The notes beneath the pieces are model-generated. The model ran no database searches. It saw only the letters and a program-made list of their open reading frames with translations, and was not told where the DNA came from. Below are positions 53,395 through 62,379 of a stretch of 64,000 bases of DNA, one piece after another. A program made the translations under genes and the position numbers. The stretch comes from Primorskyibacter flagellatus (GTDB lineage Bacteria > Pseudomonadota > Alphaproteobacteria > Rhodobacterales > Rhodobacteraceae), in assembly GCF_900176485.1 (NCBI RefSeq), contig NZ_FWYD01000007.1:1-64000 (forward strand). Reading direction: 5' to 3'. Every line of letters starts with the position of its first letter. The stretch's first letter is position 1.

Positions 53395-53467
53395 AGCCGT
53401 CTGGCACCCTGTGCCCGGACGGTTGGAATCGCCTTGGGACCACTTTTGAACAGCAAAGGATGGTTCC

Positions 53468-53905
53468 ATGACTGAAAAGACCAAAATCGCCTTCATCAAA
53501 GCCAGGTGGCACGCCGAGATCGTGGATCAGGCGCTGACGGGTTTCGAAAAACGCCTCGCCGAGACAGGCAAGGCGGTAGAGATTGTCGCCTTCGATGTGC
53601 CGGGTGCCTTCGAGATGCCCCTGCTCGCGCAGAAGCTGGGCCAAAGCGGCAAATACGACGCCATCGTCTGTGCGGCCCTGGTTGTCGATGGCGGCATCTA
53701 TCGCCATGATTTCGTCGCGCAAGCGGTTGTGGACGGGCTGATGCGCGCGCAGTTGGACACCGGCGTGCCGACCTTTTCGGTCTCATTGACGCCGCATCAT
53801 TTCCAACCGACGCCAGAACATATCGGATTTTTCCGTGAGCATTTCGTCAGCAAGGGCGAAGAGGCTGCGGATGCGGTATTGATGATCTCGGCGTTGGAGT
53901 TCTAA
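53468..53905 (+). CDS. ribH2: 6,7-dimethyl-8-ribityllumazine synthase, type II (RibH2)
   Basis: A 145-residue lumazine synthase. KIAFIKARWHAEIVDQALTG, AFDVPGAFEMPLLAQKLGQS and VVDGGIYRHDFVAQAVVDGL match the Brucella/Rhizobium RibH2 (decameric) type, with catalytic His in YRHDF and FSVSLTPHHF at the C-terminal side. It condenses 3,4-dihydroxy-2-butanone-4-phosphate with 5-amino-6-ribitylaminouracil. It is read from the FMN riboswitch leader and lies inside the erythritol operon. Confidence 0.92.
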   Translation: MTEKTKIAFIKARWHAEIVDQALTGFEKRLAETGKAVEIVAFDVPGAFEMPLLAQKLGQSGKYDAIVCAALVVDGGIYRHDFVAQAVVDGLMRAQLDTGVPTFSVSLTPHHFQPTPEHIGFFREHFVSKGEEAADAVLMISALEF

Positions 53906-53908
53906 GCA

Positions 53909-55054
53909 ATGAACCTGTCTGCCTTCCGCTTTGCCACTGCTGCCGAAATTCGCTTTGGCCGTGGCGAAGCGCGGCGGGCGGTGCCGGATCTGGCGCGCCT
54001 CGGGCGGGCTGTCTTGTTGGTGCATGGCGCTTCGGCAGCGCGTGCCGACTGGCTGCGCGATGCCTTGACCGGCGAAGGCTGCGCAGTGACGAATTTCGCG
54101 GTCTCGGCCGAACCGGATATTGCGCTGATCACGGCGGGCGTTCTCGCCGCGCGCGAGGCCAACGCACGGGCCGTCATCGCCATTGGCGGTGGTGCGGCGA
54201 TCGACGCGGCCAAGGCCATATCCGCGCTTGTTCCTGCGACGAGGCCGATCCACGATCATCTGGAGGTGGTCGGCAAGGGTCTGCCGCTGGATCTGGACCC
54301 CCTGCCATTCGCCGCGCTGCCCAGCACCGCCGGGACCGGGGCGGAAGTCACGCGAAACGCCGTGATCGCGGTGCCCGAGGCCCGACGCAAGGTGTCCCTG
54401 CGGGATGCACGCATGTTGCCGCGTTTGGCGGTTGTGGACCCGTCCCTGACTGATGGCTGCCCGCGCGCCGTGACGCTGGCGTCAGGTCTTGATGCCCTCA
54501 CGCAAGTGATCGAGCCGTATTTGTGTACGCAGGCCAATGCGGTGACAGATGCGCTGTGTCTTTCTGCGATAGAAAACGGATTGCCCGCGCTGATGACCTT
54601 GATGGAATGCGAGGATGGGCGCGCGCGCGACGCCATGGCTTGGACCAGCCTGTGCGGCGGCTTGGCGCTGGCCAATGCGGGCTTGGGTGTTGTGCACGGG
54701 CTGGCCGGACCGCTGGGCGGGCTGTCGGGCGCGTCTCATGGTGCGATTTGCGGTGCCTTGTTGCCGCACGGGCTGGCCGCGAACGCCGCCCGGGCCACGG
54801 GCGACACCGCTCGCCGTATCGACAGGGTAAAACACTGTTTGGCGAACGCGCTGTCGACGAGCCCGGACAACGCCTTTTCATCGCTGGCCGAGTGGTCGCG
54901 ACACGCCGGGCTGCCGAGGTTGGATGCGCAAGGCGTCACCGCAGAACATCGCGCAACGGCGGCCCGGATGGCGGCCAGTTCGTCGTCGATGAAAGCCAAC
55001 CCGGTGCCGCTGGATCCGGCGGCACTGGCGGAGATAATGGACAAAGCGCGCTAG
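53909..55054 (+). CDS. Iron-containing alcohol dehydrogenase family protein
   Basis: A 381-residue Fe-ADH family enzyme. VIAIGGGAAIDAAKAISALV binds NAD(P); LPSTAGTGAEVTRNAVI is the family signature; metal-site His/Asp lie in LASGLDALTQVIEPY and VVHGLAGPLGGLSGASHGAI. It starts 3 bp after ribH2, so it is under the same riboswitch. It could reduce or oxidise a tetrulose, polyol or aldehyde of the pathway; maleylacetate reductases share this fold. The substrate is unknown. Confidence 0.82.
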   Translation: MNLSAFRFATAAEIRFGRGEARRAVPDLARLGRAVLLVHGASAARADWLRDALTGEGCAVTNFAVSAEPDIALITAGVLAAREANARAVIAIGGGAAIDAAKAISALVPATRPIHDHLEVVGKGLPLDLDPLPFAALPSTAGTGAEVTRNAVIAVPEARRKVSLRDARMLPRLAVVDPSLTDGCPRAVTLASGLDALTQVIEPYLCTQANAVTDALCLSAIENGLPALMTLMECEDGRARDAMAWTSLCGGLALANAGLGVVHGLAGPLGGLSGASHGAICGALLPHGLAANAARATGDTARRIDRVKHCLANALSTSPDNAFSSLAEWSRHAGLPRLDAQGVTAEHRATAARMAASSSSMKANPVPLDPAALAEIMDKAR

Positions 55055-55078
55055 GCGCTGACCAACGGAGGATGTGAC

Positions 55079-56053
55079 ATGGCCAAGGACCGCAACTCGG
55101 GGGACGCCGAGCATTCCTTGGCGATCCGTGCCGCATGGCTTTATTATGTCGGCGGCTTGCGCCAGGCCGAGGTTGCCAAACGGATTGGCGTTCCGTCGGT
55201 CAAGGCTCATCGGCTGATCGCTCGGGTTGTGGCAGAGGGTGCCGTCAAGGTTTCGATCGAGGGCGATATCATTGAGTGCATCGAGCTGGAACAGGCGCTC
55301 TGCATTCGCTACGGGCTGGAAAACTGCGAAGTCGCCCCGGACCTGGAAGAAGAGGGGATACCGTTCCGGGCGCTCGGTCTGGCCGGTGCGTCCCGGCTCA
55401 GGCGTTGGATGGAAAGCGGCGAGGAACTGACCATCGGCATCGGCCATGGCCGTACCCTGGCCGATGCCGTCCGCGTAATGCCCCATTTCGGTACTGCGGG
55501 TCTCAGCTTTGTTTCGCTGCTGGGCGGGCTGACCCGCAACTTTGCCGCCAACCCGCATGATGTGATGCACCTTCTGGCAGAGAAAACCGGCGCGCGCGCC
55601 TATGTCATGCCGGTTCCGTTCTTTGCGAATACGGCCGAGGATCGTGAGGTTCTGCTTTCGCAACGCGGCGTGGCGGAGGTGTTCCAGATGGCCGAGACGG
55701 CCCCGCTGAAGATCGTCGGCATCGGCACGGTTGGGGCGGAAACCCAGCTTGTGACCTCGGGCATGATCGAACCTGCCGAGATCGAGGAAATTGCCGGCGC
55801 TGGCGGGGTTGGCGAGTTGCTGGGGCATTTCTTTGACGCGGACGGCAATGCGCTGGAAACGCCGTTGACCCTGCGGACGCTCTCTGTCTCTCTCGATGGC
55901 ACGCGCGACGACAGGATCATTGCGCTGGCAGGCGGGCCCGAGAAGATCGCACCAATCCGCGCCGTGCTGAAAAGCGGGCGCCTGTCGGGGTTGATTACGG
56001 ACGAACGCACGGCGCGCGCGCTCCTGGACGAGGTTTCGACCAAGCCCCGCTGA
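55079..56053 (+). CDS. eryD: EryD, SorC-family erythritol regulator
   Basis: A 324-residue SorC-type regulator. The N-terminal helix-turn-helix lies in AWLYYVGGLRQAEVAKRIGV and PSVKAHRLIARV. The sugar-phosphate sensing domain has IGIGHGRTLADAVRVMPHFG, YVMPVPFFANTAEDREVLLS, GIGTVGAETQLVTSGMIEPA, AGGVGELLGHFFDADGN and LSGLITDERTARAL. In Brucella EryD represses the ery operon and erythritol relieves it. The same effector domain is fused to the ATPase at 45818. Confidence 0.85.
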   Translation: MAKDRNSGDAEHSLAIRAAWLYYVGGLRQAEVAKRIGVPSVKAHRLIARVVAEGAVKVSIEGDIIECIELEQALCIRYGLENCEVAPDLEEEGIPFRALGLAGASRLRRWMESGEELTIGIGHGRTLADAVRVMPHFGTAGLSFVSLLGGLTRNFAANPHDVMHLLAEKTGARAYVMPVPFFANTAEDREVLLSQRGVAEVFQMAETAPLKIVGIGTVGAETQLVTSGMIEPAEIEEIAGAGGVGELLGHFFDADGNALETPLTLRTLSVSLDGTRDDRIIALAGGPEKIAPIRAVLKSGRLSGLITDERTARALLDEVSTKPR

Positions 56054-56074
56054 CGGGGCCTGGCCAAGCCACTG

Positions 56075-56728
56075 TCAAAGGATCGACTGCCCGGTTGCGG
56101 CCCAATCCTTGGCAAACTGGTCCAGCCCCTTGTCGGTCAGCGTATGATTGGCCAGCCCCTTGATCACCGAGGCCGGGATCGTGGCCACATCCGCGCCCGC
56201 GATCGCCGCATCCTTGACGTGATTGGCCGACCGGATCGACGCCGCAAGAATCTGCGTCTCGAACCCGTAATTGTCATAGATTTCGCGGATTTCGTGGATC
56301 AGGGTCATGCCGTCGATGTTCAGATCGTCAAGCCGCCCGACGAAGGGTGAAATATAGGTCGCACCCGCCTTTGCGGCCAGGAGCGCCTGATTGGCGGCAA
56401 AACACAGGGTCACATTTGTCTTGATGCCTTTGGCGGTGAAGTGGCGGCAGGCTTTCAGCCCGTCCAGTGTCAGCGGCAGTTTGATCACCACATTGTCGGC
56501 GATCTGTGCCAGATGCTCGCCCTCGGCGACCATGCCGTCGTAATCCATCGCGGCCACCTCGGCAGAGACCGGCCCGTCGACCACCTCGCAGATTTCGGCG
56601 ATGACTTCCTTGAAATTCCGGCCCGACTTGGCGATCAGCGACGGATTCGTGGTGACACCGTCGAGCAGACCATAATCGTTCAGTTCCTTGATCTCCGCGA
56701 TGATGGCGGTGTCGACAAAAAATTTCAT
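56075..56728 (-). CDS. Small transaldolase/fructose-6-phosphate aldolase (TalC/FSA type)
   Basis: A 217-residue TalC-type enzyme of the usual length. [56 protein letters not shown] (Schiff-base Lys) and [16 protein letters not shown] are diagnostic. As a transaldolase it would combine D-erythrose-4-phosphate, the erythritol pathway end product, with a C3 unit to give fructose-6-phosphate. Divergent from the DeoR-eryH-eryI operon and convergent with eryD, so regulation may be shared. Confidence 0.88.
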   Translation of the reverse strand: MKFFVDTAIIAEIKELNDYGLLDGVTTNPSLIAKSGRNFKEVIAEICEVVDGPVSAEVAAMDYDGMVAEGEHLAQIADNVVIKLPLTLDGLKACRHFTAKGIKTNVTLCFAANQALLAAKAGATYISPFVGRLDDLNIDGMTLIHEIREIYDNYGFETQILAASIRSANHVKDAAIAGADVATIPASVIKGLANHTLTDKGLDQFAKDWAATGQSIL

Positions 56729-57007
56729 TCCATTTCTCCTTGGTTCCGTTTCAGTAAGTCGATGTCATTTCAGGCCATGTCCGGTGCTTTGGCGCGGCCG
56801 CACGATCGGGATGCGTGCAAGGGTGCCGTCCTCCTGTGTCGGATTTTCCGACCAGATAGTCTGTGTGAGGCGTGTTTCGTCATCACCGATCCAATGCGCC
56901 AGATGCAGCCCCTTTATGGCCTTGTCGGGGCGGCGGATCCTTGGACATGGTGTCCTTCTGCGTTGGCGGTTGGATAGCGCAATCCCAAAAATATCACAAT
57001 ACAAAAT

Positions 57008-57037
57008 CACAAAATAACGTTATTGACGATATTTGTG
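57008..57037. promoter_or_regulatory. Palindromes in the transaldolase-eryR divergent promoter (operator candidate)
   Basis: AATAACGTTATT (57013-57024) is a perfect 12-bp palindrome; overlapping it, CACAAA (57008-57013) and TTTGTG (57032-57037) form a second dyad. They lie 35-65 bp before the eryR TTG in an AT-rich stretch, a likely site for EryR autoregulation and shared control of the transaldolase gene. Confidence 0.5.
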
Positions 57038-57070
57038 TGGCGTGCAATGTTATGAAAAGGAGGGGTCAGC

Positions 57071-57859
57071 TTGAAACGTGACGACCGACAACAGGCAATT
57101 ATGGATCTGCTGGTGACAGAAGGCGAAGTCGATCTGGACGCGCTTTCCGACCGCTTTGCCGTTTCCCGCATGACCATTCATCGCGATCTTGACGATCTTG
57201 AAGGCGCAGGTCTTCTGCGCAAGATCAGGGGCGGTGCCACGATCCGATCCGGCACTCAATTCGAAAGCGATTTCCGGTTTCGCGAACGTCAGGACGGTCC
57301 TGCCAAGATGGCGATGGCCGAGGCGGCACTTCGACTGATAGAGCCGGGAATGAGCGTGATGATCAACGATGGCTCCATGGCCGCGATTCTCGGACAGATG
57401 CTCGTGGTCAAGCGCCCATTGACGGTGATTACCAACAACGCCGCGGTGATCGACGCCCTGAAGACCGAGCCGGGGATCAGTCTGATCGCGCTCGGTGGCG
57501 TCTATTCGGCCAAGTTCAATGCGTATTTCGGCAAGGTTACCGAAGATGCGCTTGCCGGACTGCGTGCCGATATCGCTTTCATCTCGACCCCGGCAACCTC
57601 CGGGATGGAAGTGTTTCATATGGATGAGACGGTGGTGCGGGCCAAGCGCGCCATGATGGATCAGGGTGCATCATGTGCGCTGCTGGTCAATCACACGCGC
57701 TTTGGACGGGCCGCATTGCATCGTCTGGCAATGTTGTCAGAGTTCGATCACATTATTACCGATACAGCCCCCGCCACCGAAACCTGCGCCGCATTGCGTG
57801 ACGCCGGTTTGACCCTGACACTGTCCGATACCCCGGACGAACAAGAGGCCCTCGGATGA
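57071..57859 (+). CDS. eryR: DeoR-family regulator (EryR)
   Basis: A 262-residue DeoR regulator. The helix-turn-helix is DLDALSDRFAVSRMTIHRDL; LRKIRGGATIRSG and SVMINDGSMAAILGQMLVVK mark the sugar-phosphate effector domain. It starts TTG at 57071 with a strong AAGGAGGGG, so the rare start is real. Its stop overlaps the tpi-like gene (ATGA). The gene order regulator-tpi-rpiB matches eryR-tpiB-rpiB operons of rhizobial erythritol loci. Confidence 0.82.
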   Translation: MKRDDRQQAIMDLLVTEGEVDLDALSDRFAVSRMTIHRDLDDLEGAGLLRKIRGGATIRSGTQFESDFRFRERQDGPAKMAMAEAALRLIEPGMSVMINDGSMAAILGQMLVVKRPLTVITNNAAVIDALKTEPGISLIALGGVYSAKFNAYFGKVTEDALAGLRADIAFISTPATSGMEVFHMDETVVRAKRAMMDQGASCALLVNHTRFGRAALHRLAMLSEFDHIITDTAPATETCAALRDAGLTLTLSDTPDEQEALG

Positions 57860-58623
57860 CCCAATCCCGATACTGGATCGGCACCAGCTGGAAAATGAAC
57901 AAGACGCTTGCCGAAGCGCAGGAGTTTGCCAAGGCTCTGGCCGCGGCTGACGGCACGCGCGATCCCCGCATCCAGCGTTTCGTGATCCCGCCCTTCACCG
58001 CGGTCCGTGAGGTCGCACAGATCCTGGCCGGAAGCTCTGCGAAGGTCGGCGCCCAGAATATGCACTGGGCCGATCAGGGCGCGTGGACCGGCGAGGTGTC
58101 GCCGGTGATGCTGAAAGATTGCGGGCTGGATATTGTCGAACTGGGCCATTCCGAGCGCCGGGAACATTTCGGCGAAACCGATGACACTGTCGGGCTGAAG
58201 GTCGAAGCCGCCATACGTCATGGGTTGACCCCGCTGATCTGCATTGGCGAAACTCTGGAAGACCGCGAAGGCGACCGGGCGCAACAGGTTCTGGAGACCC
58301 AGGTGCGCGGGGCTTTGGCTCGGCTGAGCCACGACCAGAAGAACGCCGAGATTCTGCTGGCCTATGAACCGGTCTGGGCGATTGGTGAAAACGGCATCCC
58401 CGCGACCGCCGAGTATGCCGATGCGCGCCAGGCCGAAATCATTGCCGTGGCCAAGGACGTGCTGGGCCGCCAAGTGGCCTGTCTCTATGGCGGCTCGGTC
58501 AACCCCGAGAATTGCGAAGACCTTATCCAATGCCCACATATTGACGGGCTGTTCATCGGGCGGTCCGCCTGGAATGTCGAAGGTTACCTCGACATTCTGC
58601 GCCGATGCGCCGCCACATTCTGA
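57856..58623 (+). CDS. eryH: EryH, triosephosphate-isomerase-like tetrulose-4-phosphate isomerase
   Basis: A 255-residue TIM-family enzyme with all catalytic residues: Lys in WIGTSWKMNKTL, His in DIVELGHSERREHFGE, Glu in LAYEPVWAIGENGIPA, and the phosphate-binding YGGSVNPEN and LFIGRSAW. Sequence alone cannot separate it from glycolytic TpiA, but its operon partners (eryR, rpiB-like) and the nearby eryABC make the Brucella EryH (TpiA2) role likely. Confidence 0.85.
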   Translation: MTQSRYWIGTSWKMNKTLAEAQEFAKALAAADGTRDPRIQRFVIPPFTAVREVAQILAGSSAKVGAQNMHWADQGAWTGEVSPVMLKDCGLDIVELGHSERREHFGETDDTVGLKVEAAIRHGLTPLICIGETLEDREGDRAQQVLETQVRGALARLSHDQKNAEILLAYEPVWAIGENGIPATAEYADARQAEIIAVAKDVLGRQVACLYGGSVNPENCEDLIQCPHIDGLFIGRSAWNVEGYLDILRRCAATF

Positions 58624-58640
58624 CCTGAAGGAGACACTCC

Positions 58641-59096
58641 ATGAAAATCGCAGTTGCAGGCGACAGCGCGGGCGAAGGCCTTGCCAAAGCCCTTGCCGAC
58701 CATCTGAAAGACAAGCACGAGGTCGCCGAAATCTCGCGCACCGATCAGGGCCCGGACGCTTTCTATGCCAACCTGTCGGATCGCGTGGCCTCGGCCGTTC
58801 TGGCGGGCGAGTACGACCGTGCGATCCTGTGCTGTGGCACCGGCATCGGCGTGTGTCTGGCCGCCAACAAGGTGCCGGGTATCCGTGCCGCACAATGTCA
58901 CGACACCTACTCGGCGGGCAAGGCCGCGACGTCGAACAATGCCCAGATCATCACCATGGGTGCCCGTGTGATCGGGGCCGAACTGGCCAAGGACATCGCC
59001 GACGCTTTCCTGTCCGCCGCCTTCGATCCCGAGGGCCGTTCGGCCGGGAATGTGAAGGCCATCGACGACGTTGACGCCAAGTACAACAAGGTCTGA
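58641..59096 (+). CDS. eryI: EryI, RpiB-like erythrose-4-phosphate isomerase
   Basis: A 151-residue RpiB/LacAB-family isomerase. The active-site Cys is in [36 protein letters not shown] and [17 protein letters not shown] are family segments. Classical RpiB starts with a DHAG motif; here it is GDSAGEGL, a Ser for the His, as expected for a specialised tetrose-phosphate enzyme. It interconverts D-3-tetrulose-derived erythrulose and D-erythrose-4-phosphate in the described pathway. It follows eryH by 17 bp. Confidence 0.83.
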   Translation: MKIAVAGDSAGEGLAKALADHLKDKHEVAEISRTDQGPDAFYANLSDRVASAVLAGEYDRAILCCGTGIGVCLAANKVPGIRAAQCHDTYSAGKAATSNNAQIITMGARVIGAELAKDIADAFLSAAFDPEGRSAGNVKAIDDVDAKYNKV

Positions 59097-59186
59097 ACGT
59101 CCGCCGACGGGCTGTCCTGCCGGAACCCGCAATCCCAGCGTTGCTCGGCGTTCCGGTTGCGCTGCCGGCTGATACGGAGCCATCAC

Positions 59187-60716
59187 ATGGACAGAATCCT
59201 GACAATCGACAGCGGGCTGACCGTTACCAAGGCGGTGCTGTTCGACCTTGACGGTAGCCAGATCGCGGTCAGCCGTCGCAACGTGCCCCAATCGAAACCC
59301 GCGCCGCGTCGGGTGGAGCGGGACATGGCGGAGTTGTGGCACCAGACGGCCTCTTCGATCCGCGAGGTGCTGGAGACAAGCGCGACCGATCCGGCGCGGA
59401 TCATCGCTGTCGCCGCAACCGCCCATGGCGACGGGGTATACCTGCTGGACCGTGATGGCGCGCCGCTTGGACCGGGTATCCTCTCGTTGGACAGTCGGGC
59501 CGTGGGTGTCGTCGAGGCATGGCAGCGTGACGGCACACAAACAGCGGCATTGAACCTTACTGGCCAGATGCCGCACGCCTCTGCGCCCTCCGCACTTCTG
59601 GCATGGATCGCGCGTGAGACACCCGAGCGGTTTGCCCGGATCGGGCATGTGCTGTCCTGCAAAGACTGGTTGTGTTACTGCCTGAGCGGGCATATCGGAG
59701 CCGACCGGACCGAGGCCAGCACCTCTTTTACCGATGTCAAAAGTCAGAACTACTCCCCCGACGCGCTGACACTTTTCGGGCTGCGGGATCTGGAAAACGC
59801 GCTGCCCGAGGTGGCGCATTCCGCTGAAACCGTCGGGGCAATCACCGCAGAGGCGGCCCGGATCACCGGGCTGGCCAAGGGCACGCCGGTGGTTGCCGGA
59901 TTGCATGACGTGACGGCCTCGGCGCTTGGGATCGGTGCCCACCGTCCCGACGTCATCGGCATCGTTGCAGGCACCTATTCGATCAATGAATGCGTCTCCA
60001 CCGCGCCGCAGATTGACGCTGACTGGTTCTGCCGCAATGCGGTCGCACCGGGACACTGGAACAACATGGCGATCTCGCCGGCATCGGCCACAAACTACGA
60101 CTGGTTTCTTGACACCCTCTGCACCGCAGAGAGGCAAAGCACGGACAGGTCCATCCATGCGCAGCTTGGCCCGGAAATAGACGCCGCGCTGGAGCGGCCC
60201 TCGTCGGTTCTCTATCATCCTTATCTCTTCGGCGCGCCGATGGGAGCGGCCCCAAGCGCCGGATTTCTGGGGCTGCGCGGCTGGCATACCCGTGGCGACA
60301 TGCTTGCCGCGCTTCTGGAAGGCATCGTCTTCAATCACCGCCAGCACATAGATGCCCTGCGCGGCGGCTTTGGCGGCACCGAGGCGCGCCTGACCGGCGG
60401 CGCATCGCGCAATGCGACCGTCGCGCAGCTTTTTGCGGACATCCTCGACATGCGCGTCACCGTGACTGACACCGACGAGGCCGCAGCCTGGGGTGCCGCG
60501 CTCTGCGCCGGGGCTGCGGTCGGGGCGTTTGACAGGTTCGATGCCGATCCTCGGGACATCGAGGCAAATGCGACGATTTATCGACCGTCCGCCGACCGCG
60601 CCGCGCATTATGCCCAACGGTTCACACTTTACAAAGAGGTCGCGGAAACCCTGGGGCCAACCTGGGACAAACTGAATGAACTCGAAGCTATGGGCCGGGG
60701 CGCGCGCAATGACTGA
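59187..60716 (+). CDS. Second FGGY-family polyol/sugar kinase
   Basis: A 509-residue FGGY kinase, distinct from EryA. The phosphate loop is LTIDSGLTVTKAVLFDLDGS; AVAATAHGDGVYLLD and ILSLDSRAVGVVEAW mark the sugar side; LTGGASRNATVAQLFADILD and DTDEAAAWGAALCAGAAVG the FGGY end. CGGAGCC precedes the ATG at 59187. It is coupled to a second GlpD-like gene, so the pair probably handles another polyol (pentitol, threitol or glycerol) by the same kinase-then-oxidase logic. Confidence 0.82.
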   Translation: MDRILTIDSGLTVTKAVLFDLDGSQIAVSRRNVPQSKPAPRRVERDMAELWHQTASSIREVLETSATDPARIIAVAATAHGDGVYLLDRDGAPLGPGILSLDSRAVGVVEAWQRDGTQTAALNLTGQMPHASAPSALLAWIARETPERFARIGHVLSCKDWLCYCLSGHIGADRTEASTSFTDVKSQNYSPDALTLFGLRDLENALPEVAHSAETVGAITAEAARITGLAKGTPVVAGLHDVTASALGIGAHRPDVIGIVAGTYSINECVSTAPQIDADWFCRNAVAPGHWNNMAISPASATNYDWFLDTLCTAERQSTDRSIHAQLGPEIDAALERPSSVLYHPYLFGAPMGAAPSAGFLGLRGWHTRGDMLAALLEGIVFNHRQHIDALRGGFGGTEARLTGGASRNATVAQLFADILDMRVTVTDTDEAAAWGAALCAGAAVGAFDRFDADPRDIEANATIYRPSADRAAHYAQRFTLYKEVAETLGPTWDKLNELEAMGRGARND

Positions 60717-62379
60717 CGCAGAGATCGACCATTTCGACGTTCTCATTATCGGCGCAGGCGTCAATGGTGCGGGCGTGTTCCGCGATCTCTGTGCGCAGGG
60801 TGTGAAATGTCTGATCGTGGACAAGGGCGATTTCGGATCAGGCACCAGCGCCGCCCCGTCGCGGTTGATCCATGGCGGGTTGAAATACCTGGAAACCGGA
60901 GAATTGCGTCTGGTCGCCGAGTCGACCTATGAGCGCAATCTTCTCCTGAAAAACGCTGCACATTTGGTCAGGCCGCTTCCCACGGCGATCCCGATCCTGT
61001 CCTGGGGCAAGGGTGTCACCGCCGCCCTGCGCACGCTGTTGGGTTCGACGACGGCGCCGCGCAGCCGTGGCGCGCTGTTGGTGAAGGCCGGGCTGGCGAT
61101 GTATGACTTTTACGGGGCGCGGGCGCGACAGATGCCGAAACACCGCATGGTCGGCGCGCGCCGGGCGCGGGCGGAAATCCCCGCTTTGACGCCCCGGATC
61201 AAAGCCCTCGGTACGTATTATGATGCCACCGTGACCGCCCCGGAACGACTGGTGCTTGAACTGATCCAGGACGGGCTGAAAGCGTCGCCCGGATCTGAGG
61301 CGATGAACTGGTGCACCGTGATGGGCCAGTCGCAGGGCGTGGTGAGCGTCGGGCCGGAGGGCGGCGAAAACCGCCGCATCAAGCCGCGGATCGTCATCAA
61401 TGCGGCAGGCCCGTGGATCGACCGTGTGAATGCCGTGCTCGGGCTGGACAGCCGGTATATCGGCGGCACGAAAGGCTCACACGTTCTTTTGGATCATCCA
61501 GAGCTTCTGCGCCAGTTGAATGGCAGGATGCTGTATTTCGAGGCCGATGACGGGCGCATCCTTCTGGTCTTGCCGTTTCAAGGGAAAGCGCTTGTCGGGT
61601 CCACCGACATTCCTTCGGATGAACCCGACAGGGTTGCCTGCACAGACGATGAAACCACCTATTTCCTTCAAAGTCTGCGCGATCTGCTGCCGGGACTTGC
61701 GTTCAGCCGGGATCAGATCGTCTATGCCTATGCGGGCATCCGGCCGCTGCCGAACTCTGATGGCGTGGCACCGGGGCTGATCAGCCGCGATCATTCGGCA
61801 CCGACAGACCCCGCCACCGGGGGCCGGCCCTTTCCGGTCACGTCGCTGATTGGCGGCAAATGGACGACGTTTCGCGCCTTCTCCGCCCAGGTGACTGACG
61901 CGGTGCTCGACGATCTGGGGGTACCGCGCTTGCGCCAAACCGACGACATGCCCATTGGCGGCGGGCGTGACATGCCGCGCAGCGAAGAGGCGCGAACCGC
62001 GTGGATCGACGCAGCTGTCCGGACGACGGGTGCCAGATCAGAACGTCTTGCGATATTGCTGGACCGTTATGGCACCACAGCGCATGACATTGCCCGCCAT
62101 GAAGGGGTCGATCCGGTTGAGCTTGTGGATGCGCCAGACTTCACCGAATCCGAACTTGACTGGATTTTACGGAACGAGCGTGTGGTGCATCTGTCCGACA
62201 TCCTGTTGCGCCGAACACCCCTCGGAATCAGCGGGCAGTTGACCCCGCGTCTGTGCCGCCGGGTCGCATCCATTTCCGCAGAAGTGCTGAACTGGACTTC
62301 CGCGCGCGAACTGTCGGAACTGGCCGACCTTTCGACACTTCTTGCGGAACGTCATGGCCTGCATCTCGATTTTGGGTGA
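60709..62379 (+). CDS. Second GlpD-like FAD-dependent polyol-phosphate dehydrogenase
   Basis: A 556-residue GlpD-family protein. The dinucleotide motif is VLIIGAGVNGAGVFRDLCAQ, with SAAPSRLIHGGLKYLETGEL, VGSTDIPSDEPDRV and YAYAGIRPLPNSDGVAPGLI as core segments and a long C-terminal domain. The ATG at 60709 overlaps the kinase stop by 8 bp. It is longer than EryB here (556 against 502 residues) and clearly diverged, so it is a different substrate enzyme, possibly glycerol-3-phosphate or another polyol phosphate. Confidence 0.82.
   Translation: MTDAEIDHFDVLIIGAGVNGAGVFRDLCAQGVKCLIVDKGDFGSGTSAAPSRLIHGGLKYLETGELRLVAESTYERNLLLKNAAHLVRPLPTAIPILSWGKGVTAALRTLLGSTTAPRSRGALLVKAGLAMYDFYGARARQMPKHRMVGARRARAEIPALTPRIKALGTYYDATVTAPERLVLELIQDGLKASPGSEAMNWCTVMGQSQGVVSVGPEGGENRRIKPRIVINAAGPWIDRVNAVLGLDSRYIGGTKGSHVLLDHPELLRQLNGRMLYFEADDGRILLVLPFQGKALVGSTDIPSDEPDRVACTDDETTYFLQSLRDLLPGLAFSRDQIVYAYAGIRPLPNSDGVAPGLISRDHSAPTDPATGGRPFPVTSLIGGKWTTFRAFSAQVTDAVLDDLGVPRLRQTDDMPIGGGRDMPRSEEARTAWIDAAVRTTGARSERLAILLDRYGTTAHDIARHEGVDPVELVDAPDFTESELDWILRNERVVHLSDILLRRTPLGISGQLTPRLCRRVASISAEVLNWTSARELSELADLSTLLAERHGLHLDFG

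Noticed and set aside
58584-60845. Open frame of 753 codons on the minus strand opposite eryI and the second kinase
   Set aside because: Same reasons: antisense to genes with clear catalytic motifs, biased composition, no recognisable domain.
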